Part shown: positions 16,342 to 24,944 of the stretch, piece by piece | How the letters are laid out: every line of letters starts with the position of its first letter | How positions within the stretch are numbered: position 1 is the first letter of the stretch | Assembly: GCA_024698045.1 (NCBI GenBank) | Contig: JAILRS010000027.1 | Span: 1 to 49,468, forward strand | DNA from: Selenomonadaceae bacterium | GTDB lineage: Bacteria > Bacillota > Negativicutes > Selenomonadales > Selenomonadaceae | DNA: 49,468 nucleotides | Direction: 5' to 3' | Notes under the pieces: model-generated | The model's database searches: none | Seen by the model: the letters and a program-made list of their open reading frames with translations, nothing else | What the model was told of the DNA's origin: nothing | Made by a program: the position numbers and the translations under genes

Positions 16342-17934
16342 TTGCTGTTAAAAAGAATATGGACACTGATTTTATCGTTGATGATGGTGGGGGCGACGAC
16401 AAGCGCATCGGCGAAAACAATTTTATTTGTGCCGCAAGACGATCGCCCCGTATCGTACGGGCAACCCGTGGAAGTTGTTGCGCAAACCGGTAATGAAATT
16501 TTGACACCGCCGAAAGAAATACTGACAAATCCGTCGGAGTTATGGACTTGGCTGAACGAAAACGCGAAGACGGCGGACGCCGCAGTAATTTCTTCGGATG
16601 CACTGCTTTACGGCGGCTTGATACCTTCACGCAAACACGAGATACCCGAAAATGTTTTGCATGACTACCTGAACAATTTCAAAACTCTGCGCAAAGAAAA
16701 TCCCAATCTGCGGTTATATGCCTTTTGTTCGCTGATGCGTACGCCCGAATTCGGCGAGGAAGGTAATATAGAGGAGCCGGAGTATTATGCGAAATACGGC
16801 GCGGATATTTTCAAGTACACTGCTTTAATCGACAAACGGGAGACCAAAGGATTTTTGACGGTCATGGAGCAGATAAAACTTGAGCGATTGGAGCGTAGTA
16901 TACCCGAAAATGTTTTGAGTGATTATTTTGCGCGACGCGAAAAAAATTTGAATGCAACGAAGAAATTAATCGAGTTGGCTCATGAAGGCACTGTAGATTA
17001 TTTTGTCATAGGGCGTGATGATAATTCTCCGTTGAGTCAAACACATCGCGAAGACAAACAGCTTAAGGAATATTTGCGGCGGTTTGATAATTTCTACGTC
17101 AAGACACATGCAGGCATTGACGAATATGGGATGTTGGTTTTAGCGCGTGCCGTGAACGAATTGCGCGGTAAAAAACCGAAAGTCAACGTGCAATTTAATT
17201 GCGGTGTCGGCGAAAATACCATACCGGCATATTCGGATGAAAAAATCGACTACTCAGTTCGCAACGAAATAAAAATAGCGGGCGGCACTTACACTTCCAA
17301 TCCCAAGCACGCCGATTTTGTTTTGTACGTGAACAGCGATCGCGAGGGAAATACTTATCATACACATAACAGTTTTCCTCCGCAGATTTTGTCACCTGCG
17401 CAAGAAAATTATTTCCGCATGAATGCAAAAGATTTTGTCGACGCGGTTGAAGAGGGCTTGAATAAAAATTTACCGATTGGAATAGCCGATATCACTTTCG
17501 GTAACGGTTCGGATATTGCGCTTATGGATGAACTCAAACAGCGTGACTTGCTCTTCAAAATTCATGCTTACGGCGGCTGGAATACCGCAACCAATACGAC
17601 GGGATTTGTTTTGGGTACCGGTATGTTAACCGATAAAATGAATCAGCTCGAACGGAAAAAATTATTGGTCAGACGTTATCTTGATGATTGGGGCTATCAA
17701 ACTTATGTCCGTACAAAAATCGCCGAAGAACTTTCCGCGCGTCCCGACGGCTTAAATATTTTCGTTGCATTGGGTGAACACGAACAGGAAATCATGCAAC
17801 GCGAAACCGAACTTATCCGCGAATTTATTCGGCAAAATTTTCCGCCGATAAATTATCTCGACGATATTACTGTCAGCAATCCGTGGCACAGAATGTTTGA
17901 ATGCGACTTACACTACGGCGCGGGCGAACACTAA
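16342..17934 (+). CDS. DUF4127 family exported protein
   Basis: 530 residues from TTG 16342, which lies nine bases after GGAGG; the longer frame from 16282 would include that site. The N-terminus LLKRIWTLILSLMMVGATTSASA is a signal peptide. The mature part opens with TILFVPQDDRPVSYGQPVE, the hallmark of DUF4127, and includes SSDALLYGGLIPSRKH, FVIGRDDNSPLSQTHRE and DITFGNGSDIALMDEL. These conserved Asp/His/Asn segments suggest an enzyme, but no function is established for the family. It is divergent from rubredoxin and followed at once by the ilvB promoter. Confidence 0.88.
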   Translation: MLLKRIWTLILSLMMVGATTSASAKTILFVPQDDRPVSYGQPVEVVAQTGNEILTPPKEILTNPSELWTWLNENAKTADAAVISSDALLYGGLIPSRKHEIPENVLHDYLNNFKTLRKENPNLRLYAFCSLMRTPEFGEEGNIEEPEYYAKYGADIFKYTALIDKRETKGFLTVMEQIKLERLERSIPENVLSDYFARREKNLNATKKLIELAHEGTVDYFVIGRDDNSPLSQTHREDKQLKEYLRRFDNFYVKTHAGIDEYGMLVLARAVNELRGKKPKVNVQFNCGVGENTIPAYSDEKIDYSVRNEIKIAGGTYTSNPKHADFVLYVNSDREGNTYHTHNSFPPQILSPAQENYFRMNAKDFVDAVEEGLNKNLPIGIADITFGNGSDIALMDELKQRDLLFKIHAYGGWNTATNTTGFVLGTGMLTDKMNQLERKKLLVRRYLDDWGYQTYVRTKIAEELSARPDGLNIFVALGEHEQEIMQRETELIREFIRQNFPPINYLDDITVSNPWHRMFECDLHYGAGEH

Positions 17935-17936
17935 TC

Positions 17937-17965
17937 TTGAATGAATAGCTTGTTCGTTGTATAAT
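17937..17965 (+). promoter_or_regulatory. Sigma-70 type promoter of ilvBN
   Basis: TTGAAT (17937-17942), 17-nt spacer, TATAAT (17960-17965). It starts three bases after the DUF4127 stop and lies 32 nt before the ilvB start. The 5' leader is therefore very short, which leaves no room for a T-box or a leader-peptide attenuator. Confidence 0.8.
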
Positions 17966-17996
17966 TTGCCGTAAAAGTTTTAGGAGGTAAATTGAT

Positions 17997-19688
17997 TTGA
18001 AGATGAACGGAGCACGGGCACTCTTGGAAAGCCTGAAAAATGAAGGCGTCGATATGGTATTCGGTTACCCCGGCGGCGTCGTGCTTAAACTCTACGACGA
18101 AGTTTATAAAATGAATTTCCCGAACATATTGACGGGACATGAACAGGGCGCGGTACATGCGGCGGACGGTTACGCAAGAGCAAGCGGAAAAGTCGGCGTG
18201 GTCTTCGCTACATCCGGGCCGGGCGCGGCGAATTTAATCACGGGTATCGCCACTGCCAACATGGATTCTATTCCGCTGGTCTGTATCACGGGACAAGTTG
18301 CCAATCCCGCAATCGGTAAAGATTCGTTTCAAGAAGTTGATGTCTACGGAATCACTACGCCGATAACCAAACATAATTACCTTGTGAAAGATCCGAACGA
18401 ATTGCCGCGAGTAGTCAAAGAGGCATTTTTTATCGCGCGCACGGGTAGACCGGGCCCTGTGTCGATTGACATTGCCGCAGATGTTTTTAACACCGAAATC
18501 GACTTTGAATATCCCGAAGAAGTAAATTTGCGCGGCTACGACGGAAAAAATCCCGTGAATGCGGCGGAAATCGATGAAGTTGTCAAAGCCGTGGAGAAAA
18601 GTGAACGCCCGTTGATTTTTATCGGCGGCGGTGTCACCTCTTCCGATACAAGTGAAATTATGCGCAGTATTGTAAATCGTTTGGGCTGTCCGTCAACGTC
18701 AACGCTTATGGGCTTAGGCTGCCTTGATGCCGATACCGACGGATATTTGGGATTCGCGGGCATGCATGGTTCTTACGGCTCTAACATGGCGATTCAGAAT
18801 TGCGATTTGTTAATTTGTATCGGCATGCGTTTCAGCGACAGAGTTACGGGACGCGTAAAAGATTTCGCGCCCAATGCCAAAATCATTCACTTTGAATTGG
18901 ATCCAGCCGAAGTAAATAAAAATGTTCAAGTCGATTTGAAAGTCTTGGGCGATTTACGTGAATCACTTCCTATTTTCCTGGATAAGCTTGACAAATCGAC
19001 TACAGACTTTGCGGAAAAATTTTCTGCGTGGAAAGACGAAAGTATCGCCAAAGGTAACGAACATGTATTTAGTTGGACGGAAGACGGCGATAAAATCAAA
19101 CCGGGCGCATTAATCAGCAAAATCAGCGATATTTGCGACGACAATACAATCGCGGTCACAGACGTCGGGCAACATCAAATGTGGGCGGCGCAATTTTTCA
19201 AAGCACATAATCCGCGTCAATTTCTTACGTCTGGCGGCTTGGGTACAATGGGATTCGGTTTACCTGCAGCAATGGGCGCAAAAGTTGCTTGTCCCGATAA
19301 AAATGTCGTGTTATTCACGGGCGACGGCTCTATCATGATGAACATTCAAGAATTGGCGACGATTGCGGATCACGATATCGATATCAAAATTGTCATCGTA
19401 CATAATTTCATTTTGGGTATGGTCGGGCAATGGCAACGGCTTTTCTACAATCATCACTATTCGGCTTCGGAACTCAAATGCAAACGCGATTTTGTGAAGA
19501 TAGCAAACGCAATGGGAATAAGAGCATATAAGTTGACGAAGGCGGAAGAATTGACTACGGAATTGCCCGAGATTTTATTTTCCAAAGGTGCGGCGGTAAT
19601 TGATGTATTCGTACCGCAGGAAGAAAATGTCTTGCCGATGGTTCCGGGCGGCAAACGTTTGGATCAAATGATTCTCGGTAACTCTTAA
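17997..19688 (+). CDS. ilvB: Acetolactate synthase large subunit (biosynthetic)
   Basis: ThDP/FAD enzyme that condenses two pyruvates, or pyruvate plus 2-ketobutyrate, for valine/leucine or isoleucine synthesis. The catalytic Glu is in TGHEQGAVHAADGYARASG; the ThDP-Mg motif is FTGDGSIMMNIQELATIA ending in VHN; LGMVGQWQRLFY carries the conserved Trp of the substrate-selectivity/herbicide site. 563 residues. The start is TTG 17997, nine bases after AGGAGG. ilvN follows at 21 bases. ilvC and ilvD are not present. Confidence 0.95.
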   Translation: MKMNGARALLESLKNEGVDMVFGYPGGVVLKLYDEVYKMNFPNILTGHEQGAVHAADGYARASGKVGVVFATSGPGAANLITGIATANMDSIPLVCITGQVANPAIGKDSFQEVDVYGITTPITKHNYLVKDPNELPRVVKEAFFIARTGRPGPVSIDIAADVFNTEIDFEYPEEVNLRGYDGKNPVNAAEIDEVVKAVEKSERPLIFIGGGVTSSDTSEIMRSIVNRLGCPSTSTLMGLGCLDADTDGYLGFAGMHGSYGSNMAIQNCDLLICIGMRFSDRVTGRVKDFAPNAKIIHFELDPAEVNKNVQVDLKVLGDLRESLPIFLDKLDKSTTDFAEKFSAWKDESIAKGNEHVFSWTEDGDKIKPGALISKISDICDDNTIAVTDVGQHQMWAAQFFKAHNPRQFLTSGGLGTMGFGLPAAMGAKVACPDKNVVLFTGDGSIMMNIQELATIADHDIDIKIVIVHNFILGMVGQWQRLFYNHHYSASELKCKRDFVKIANAMGIRAYKLTKAEELTTELPEILFSKGAAVIDVFVPQEENVLPMVPGGKRLDQMILGNS

Positions 19689-19709
19689 TAACCGACGGGA
19701 GGAATTAAA

Positions 19710-20210
19710 TTGAAGAAATATTTTCTGGCGGTTCTGGTAGAAAATAAGCCCGGTGTCTTGACGCATGTATCGGGATTAATCAGCCGCCGCGCATTTAATA
19801 TCGAAAGTATATCGGCAGGTTACACCGAAGAGCCTTCTGTGACACGAATAAATATTGTCGTCAGCGTCGAATCGGAAAATGAATTGGATCAAGTCGTCAA
19901 TCAACTGGGCAAACTTATCGACGTAATTAAAATCGTCAACTTGAGTAAATCGCCGTCAATCGAACGCGAACTTGTCATGATAAAAGTTAAGGCGTCGAAA
20001 GAAACACGCGCGGATTTGGTCGGAGTCGTCGATATCTTCCGCGCGAAAATCGTTGACGTCACGAGTGAAAATGTTGTCATTGAATTGACGGGCAGTCAAA
20101 GCAAAATTGATGCCATCTGTGAAGTGTTAAGCGATTACGAAATTGTGGAGATAGCTCGCACGGGGACTATTGCCCTATCGCGCGGCCCCGTTCCCGTCAA
20201 GGCTATGTAA
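19710..20210 (+). CDS. ilvN: Acetolactate synthase small (regulatory) subunit
   Basis: 166 residues. The N-terminal ACT domain (LVENKPGVLTHVSGLISRRAFNIESI) binds the feedback inhibitor valine, and the C-terminal domain (residues ~80-160, REL.MIKVKASKETR) is the usual second half of IlvN. The start is TTG 19710 behind GGGAGGAA. It serves IlvB; a second IlvB at 32736-34406 has no small subunit beside it. The stop shares one base with the next gene's ATG. Confidence 0.95.
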   Translation: MKKYFLAVLVENKPGVLTHVSGLISRRAFNIESISAGYTEEPSVTRINIVVSVESENELDQVVNQLGKLIDVIKIVNLSKSPSIERELVMIKVKASKETRADLVGVVDIFRAKIVDVTSENVVIELTGSQSKIDAICEVLSDYEIVEIARTGTIALSRGPVPVKAM

Positions 20211-21475
20211 TGCGAAAAATTTTCTTGCTGTCGGTTTTTATATTGCTCTTCGTCGTCGGTTGCGGCAATCAAATTCAAACCGTACCGCCGTTGCCGCTGG
20301 CATTACCTGCAGAATCAACCGCGCCCGAAAAAGTTGATACTGATATTTATTTCGACGCAACAGTATCAATGAAAGGCTATACGACTTTAGCGGCGGATAA
20401 TGTTTATGTGACATTACCCGATTTGCTCGGCGATTTGTGCGGCTCAATGGGTACCGCTAAATTTTACGGCTTCGGCGAAATGATTCACCCTTTGGAGGGC
20501 AGGAGCTACAGACAATTCACCTCGCCCGAAGTTTACACGGAAGCAATAACAGCAGTCGCCAATGTCATTGATGCCGCGGATACAAATCATCTTTCGATTA
20601 TCGTAACGGATTTGTTTGAAAGCGATTCGGATTGGAGTAATGTTACTCAAAAGTTGCGCGATAAATTTTTTGCAAACAAATTAGCCGTTGCCGTCATTGG
20701 GATAAAAAATCCATTCCACGGAGAAATTTTTGACGTAGGTTTTTCCGCGGCGAAGTTCCTATATAATTCCGCCGATAATCCCAATCGCTATCGTCCGTTT
20801 TACTTGTTGGTCATGGGGCGCGATGATGTTGTCAAAAATTTTCTTCGGCAATTCAACACGCGACAAATTTTGCCCAATGATACGGGATATCTTTTGCTGT
20901 CGGAAAATTTGACGGAGACGGCGGCGGATTTTTCCAACTTCACATTGGAAGAGCAGGAGAATTTTTATTTTGACGAGGCATTGAATTTAGATAAGCGCGT
21001 CCGTGAATTCGGCATAGATGATTTCAATTCGCCCGCATCGTTTATATTTTCATGGAAGTATGAGCCGCCTTTGGGAGCCTGTCCGCTTGATTTGTCACAG
21101 GTTGATACTTTCGTCGAAACTTTTTCGGCAAACGGCGAAGAATGGACGCCCGTACCCGAAACCGATTTGACGGTAAAGTTGATGAAGATAGACAAGCGAC
21201 CTGAAAATTTATTCGTCAAAGTTGCGTTGACGCCGCTAAAATCTTTGAACGAAGGCAAATTAAATTTCATCCGAGTAAAAGTGATGCCGACAGCTTTGGG
21301 TTACCAATTGCCTGCATGGGTGGAATTATGGAGCGTGAATGTAGACGGAGCAATCGGAAAATTTGACGGCTCGAAAACCGTAAACTTGACGCGAATATTA
21401 TCTTCGCTGAAGGATTCTGTTTTCATGGCATCACGTCCGTCGTTGATGAACATTAATTTTTTGGTGAAACCCTAA
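20210..21475 (+). CDS. Lipoprotein with a von Willebrand A-like region, coupled to ilvN
   Basis: 421 residues. LLSVFILLFVVGCGN is a lipoprotein signal with the lipobox VVGC, so the protein should be lipid-anchored outside the cytoplasm. IYFDATVSMKGY near residue 46 resembles the DxSxS metal site of VWA domains, and LSIIVTDLFES near 130 resembles the later Asp strand. The C-terminal half is beta-rich and has no known motif. Translation is coupled to ilvN by a TAATG overlap although the roles look unrelated. The VWA assignment is tentative. Confidence 0.7.
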   Translation: MRKIFLLSVFILLFVVGCGNQIQTVPPLPLALPAESTAPEKVDTDIYFDATVSMKGYTTLAADNVYVTLPDLLGDLCGSMGTAKFYGFGEMIHPLEGRSYRQFTSPEVYTEAITAVANVIDAADTNHLSIIVTDLFESDSDWSNVTQKLRDKFFANKLAVAVIGIKNPFHGEIFDVGFSAAKFLYNSADNPNRYRPFYLLVMGRDDVVKNFLRQFNTRQILPNDTGYLLLSENLTETAADFSNFTLEEQENFYFDEALNLDKRVREFGIDDFNSPASFIFSWKYEPPLGACPLDLSQVDTFVETFSANGEEWTPVPETDLTVKLMKIDKRPENLFVKVALTPLKSLNEGKLNFIRVKVMPTALGYQLPAWVELWSVNVDGAIGKFDGSKTVNLTRILSSLKDSVFMASRPSLMNINFLVKP

Positions 21476-21548
21476 AAAATTTTTGCGAAGTAAGAACGAA
21501 ATCAGATTGCGGTCAAAAACTTCCGCTTATAGTTAAGGATTGATTTGC

Positions 21549-23096
21549 ATGAGTAACAAAAATAATACCGCTGAAAAAATAAGCGAAGCAGAAAAATCGT
21601 TTGACAGAAAACGAAAAACTTTCGGATTATTCGTGGGACCTTTACTTGCCGTTATCGTTATGCTTATCCCGATTGATGGCTTGAATTTGGAGGCACATAA
21701 ATTACTGGCGATAATGACACTGGTCGCGATATGGTGGATAACCGAACCCGTAGCGATAGCAGTTACTTCCCTGTTGGGGCCTACACTTGCGGTTGTTACA
21801 GGAACCGTAAAAGTTTCGGCTGCCTTTTCGGCGTTCGCAAGCCCAATGATATTTTTATTCATGGGCGGATTTATTTTGGCTAAGGCAATGATGTTACACG
21901 GTTTGGATAAACGTTTTGCCTACTGGTTGTTATCGCGCCCGTGGGTCGGTTCAAGTCCGCGCAGAATATTTTTGGCGGTCGGTTTGGCTACCGCTTTATG
22001 CTCCGGCTGGGTGAGTAATACCGCAACCGCCGCAATGATGTTCCCGATTTGTTTGGGCTTACTCGAATCAATAAAAGCAATGATGGCGGCGAACGGTCGC
22101 GAAATAAATTTGTCGGAATATAAATATGCAACGGGCTTGATGTTGATGGTGGCATATTCCGCCTCAATCGGCGGTGTCTTGACGCCTATCGGCACGCCGC
22201 CCAATTTGATTATGATGGGTTTCCTTTCCGAAATGCAAAACATTCACGTATCATTTTTCCAATGGATGATTTGGGGCGCGATTGCCATGATACTCTACTT
22301 TATCATCGCCTCTGTTGTATTGCTGAAATTATTCCCGGCGGATATGGATAAAATCGACGGCGCAGAAAAATTTATCAGTGAACGCTTGGCGGAATTAGGT
22401 GAATGGACACGCGCGCAGAAAAATACATTATTTGCATTCGGTGTTGCCGTTTTACTTTGGGTTGCCCCGGGCATTTTAAATGTTGTCTTGGACAGCGACA
22501 GTATGATACTGAAAATGTATAACAGACTTTTCCCCGAGGCAATCGCGGCTATGGTCGGCGCGTTGCTCCTGTTTATTCTGCCCGTGAATTATTCCGAACG
22601 CAAATTTACAATAACATGGAAAGAAGCAGCATCGGGTATCGAATGGGGTACGCTCGTTTTGTTCGGCGGCGGTCTGGCAATGGGCGGCATGATGTATAAA
22701 TTGGGCTTGTCGAAATGGATCGGCGATTTAATCGTAAACAACTTGGGTACAGATATTTCACAAGTCACATTGGTTGCGGTCTTCTCCTTCTTGGCATTGG
22801 TTATGTCGGAACTCACAAGCAACACGGCAACGACAAATATGGTGGGACCTTTGGCGATAACGATAGCCGTTTCGGCAGGTTTAAGCCCGATACCCGTCGC
22901 TGTTGGCATTGCATTGAGTGCCTCGCTCGGATTTATGTTGCCGGTCTCCACGCCGCCTAATTCCATTGTCTACGCCAGCGGCTATGTCCCGATAACAAAA
23001 ATGATTTCAAGCGGTGCATACATTGACTTTATCGGAATGGTATTTGTTACTATTCCGCTGGTAATTCATTTGGTTACTTTCATCATGAGCCCCTGA
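21549..23096 (+). CDS. DASS (SLC13) family Na+-coupled di/tricarboxylate or sulfate transporter
   Basis: 515 residues with about a dozen membrane segments. Both SNT motifs that bind Na+ and carboxylate are present (GWVSNTATAAMMFPI and SELTSNTATTNMVGPL), each followed by the family's TPPN loop (TPIGTPPNLIMMG, LPVSTPPNSIVYASGY). This fits dicarboxylate importers of the SdcS/VcINDY type; malate or succinate is a fair guess. AAGGA lies nine bases before ATG 21549. Likely its own unit, in a 73-bp spacer after the lipoprotein gene. Confidence 0.9.
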   Translation: MSNKNNTAEKISEAEKSFDRKRKTFGLFVGPLLAVIVMLIPIDGLNLEAHKLLAIMTLVAIWWITEPVAIAVTSLLGPTLAVVTGTVKVSAAFSAFASPMIFLFMGGFILAKAMMLHGLDKRFAYWLLSRPWVGSSPRRIFLAVGLATALCSGWVSNTATAAMMFPICLGLLESIKAMMAANGREINLSEYKYATGLMLMVAYSASIGGVLTPIGTPPNLIMMGFLSEMQNIHVSFFQWMIWGAIAMILYFIIASVVLLKLFPADMDKIDGAEKFISERLAELGEWTRAQKNTLFAFGVAVLLWVAPGILNVVLDSDSMILKMYNRLFPEAIAAMVGALLLFILPVNYSERKFTITWKEAASGIEWGTLVLFGGGLAMGGMMYKLGLSKWIGDLIVNNLGTDISQVTLVAVFSFLALVMSELTSNTATTNMVGPLAITIAVSAGLSPIPVAVGIALSASLGFMLPVSTPPNSIVYASGYVPITKMISSGAYIDFIGMVFVTIPLVIHLVTFIMSP

Positions 23097-23156
23097 AAAT
23101 AATTTGTCGCGCCTTTTTCCGTAAACACCGAATAATTTATCTCGGGAGGTGTCGCC

Positions 23157-23807
23157 ATGAAAAAATTTATCGTGCCGTTCGTCATGACTTTGGTTGTGAT
23201 GTTTTCGTCGATTGTCTCGGCGGAGCCTAATGATTTGCCCGAATCGGGACAGTCTGTTAAAGCAGATGAATCAATCGAAACAACGGAGTCGAAAAAGTCA
23301 ACGGAGCCGAAAGAATCAACGGAGCCGAAGGAGTCAACGGAGCCGGAAGAATCAACGGAGCCGAAGGAGTCAACGGAGCCGGAAGAATCAACCGAACAGC
23401 AAAATAAATGGCTTTGGCTTTATTCCGACGATTTGAAAACAATTTACTTAGACAAGGAATCTGTTAAACACGACACAAATTATCTCGGATATAATTTCCG
23501 CGCTTATGTCAAATGGGCGTACACGGAGAAGGGACACGATAAAATTATCAATCAGTGGCTTTCGAGCGGCAAACCTTTCCCGAACGGCTTTTCAAATTTT
23601 TCCTATGAACTAAGGTTGCAGTACTTCAAAATTCAGGGCGAAGATAAATATACTGCCTATTTGGAATCTGTTTACTTCGACGAAAACGACAAACCGATTT
23701 ACGGCGTCGGTTACTTCAACAGAGTACCGCAATGGATTATGATTCAACCCGATACCATGGAGGAAGATATTTACTCCAAAGTCAAGGAAGTACTGAAAGA
23801 AAGATAA
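23157..23807 (+). CDS. Secreted protein with Glu/Pro/Lys/Ser/Thr repeats and a C-terminal globular domain
   Basis: 216 residues. MKKFIVPFVMTLVVMFSSIVSAEP is a signal peptide. Residues ~43-80 are a tandem six-residue repeat (STEPKE/STEPEE), an extended acidic spacer of cell-surface type. The remaining ~135 residues start at NKWLWLYSDDLKTIYLD and form a Trp/Tyr-rich domain similar in layout to small secreted domains of Negativicutes; no named family could be assigned with confidence. GGGAGG precedes the ATG. It stands between the transporter and argC and is probably independent. Confidence 0.75.
   Translation: MKKFIVPFVMTLVVMFSSIVSAEPNDLPESGQSVKADESIETTESKKSTEPKESTEPKESTEPEESTEPKESTEPEESTEQQNKWLWLYSDDLKTIYLDKESVKHDTNYLGYNFRAYVKWAYTEKGHDKIINQWLSSGKPFPNGFSNFSYELRLQYFKIQGEDKYTAYLESVYFDENDKPIYGVGYFNRVPQWIMIQPDTMEEDIYSKVKEVLKER
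23283..23394 (+). repeat. 18-bp in-frame tandem repeat (STEPKE/STEPEE)
   Basis: About six copies of an 18-bp unit of the form tcaacggagccgAAaGAa. The copies alternate between AAAGAA, AAGGAG and GAAGAA in the variable part, giving Lys-Glu or Glu-Glu. Perfect or near-perfect identity of neighbouring copies implies recent slippage. Copy number may vary between strains. Confidence 0.9.
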
Positions 23808-23877
23808 AAAAATTTTACGCGACGCCGCCCGAAAATTCAGCGGCTACAGATAAAATTCCGTGAGGAGGAAAAATATT

Positions 23878-24915
23878 TTGGTTAATGTCAGTATAATCGG
23901 CGCAACGGGTTACGCGGGCGCGGAACTCTTGTCGATTCTCCACCGTCATCCGCAAGTCAAACTTGTACATATCACATCCGAAAGTCATACCGGTAAACAA
24001 ATTCCCGAATTGTATCCACACTTGCGCGGTCTTTGCGATATGACCCTTGAATCTTTGGCTGATTTGGAAACAATCGGCAAGGAAAGCGATTTTATTTTCA
24101 TAGCGTTGCCGCATGGTCATGCAATGGATGTCGGATTGCAGTTGGAAGATTTTCCAGTTAAGATTATCGATTTGGGCGCGGATTACAGATTCGGCGACAC
24201 TTCAATTTATGAACAGTGGTATAAAGTAGTTCACAAACACCCGAACGCAAATCGTGTCTACGGTTTGGCGGAAATTTACCGTTCGCAGATAAAAGACGCC
24301 AAAATTATCGGCAATGCAGGTTGTTTTACTACGGCGTCGATTTTGGGGTTGGCTCCGCTCGTTAAACATCATTTGGTCGATGTAAATTCAATAATAGTCG
24401 ATGCGGCTTCGGGCGTATCGGGCGCGGGCAGAGGATTAAAGTTAGGCAATCATTTCCCCGAACTCTATGATAATTTCAAAGCTTACAGCGTGGCATGTCA
24501 CCGTCACACGCCCGAGATTGAACAGGCATTGACGGATTTGGGCGGCGAAAAAGTTGTCATGAATTTCACGCCGCATCTTCTGCCGATGACGCGCGGCATT
24601 TTGGCAACGTGCTACGCAACTTTGCGCGAAAATGTCAGTGATGATATGGTCGACGCGGTCTTTCTGAAGATGTACGGCGGCGAAAAATTTATTCGTCTGC
24701 TCGGGCGCGACGCTTATCCCGAAACAAAATTTGTCCGCGGTTCCAATTACTGTGATATCGGTTGGCACATTGACGAACGGACGCGGCGTGTTATAATTCT
24801 TTCGGCGATTGACAATTTGGTTAAGGGCGCGGCAGGTCATGCGATTCAAAATTTCAACATTGCGGCAGGTTTCGACGAAGATACCGCGCTTGATGTCGTG
24901 CCGATGTATCCGTAA
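23878..24915 (+). CDS. argC: N-acetyl-gamma-glutamyl-phosphate reductase
   Basis: Third step of arginine synthesis, NADPH reduction of acetylglutamyl phosphate. VSIIGATGYAGAELLSIL is the NADPH loop; the active-site Cys is in IIGNAGCFTTASILGLAPL; HRHTPEIEQAL and FTPHLLPMTRGILAT are family blocks. The start is TTG 23878, nine bases after GAGGAGG; the GTG at 23860 lies on the ribosome site itself. 345 residues. argJ follows after 29 bases. Confidence 0.95.
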   Translation: MVNVSIIGATGYAGAELLSILHRHPQVKLVHITSESHTGKQIPELYPHLRGLCDMTLESLADLETIGKESDFIFIALPHGHAMDVGLQLEDFPVKIIDLGADYRFGDTSIYEQWYKVVHKHPNANRVYGLAEIYRSQIKDAKIIGNAGCFTTASILGLAPLVKHHLVDVNSIIVDAASGVSGAGRGLKLGNHFPELYDNFKAYSVACHRHTPEIEQALTDLGGEKVVMNFTPHLLPMTRGILATCYATLRENVSDDMVDAVFLKMYGGEKFIRLLGRDAYPETKFVRGSNYCDIGWHIDERTRRVIILSAIDNLVKGAAGHAIQNFNIAAGFDEDTALDVVPMYP

Positions 24916-24944
24916 AGTAAAACTTTGCGAGAGGAGATTATATA

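Noticed and set aside
17935..17996. T-box or leader-peptide attenuator ahead of ilvBN
   Set aside because: The promoter lies only 32 nt before the start codon, which is too short for either.
23283..23394. Tandem repeat as a CRISPR array
   Set aside because: The units are contiguous 18-bp in-frame repeats with no spacers and encode STEPKE repeats in a secreted protein; no cas genes are present.
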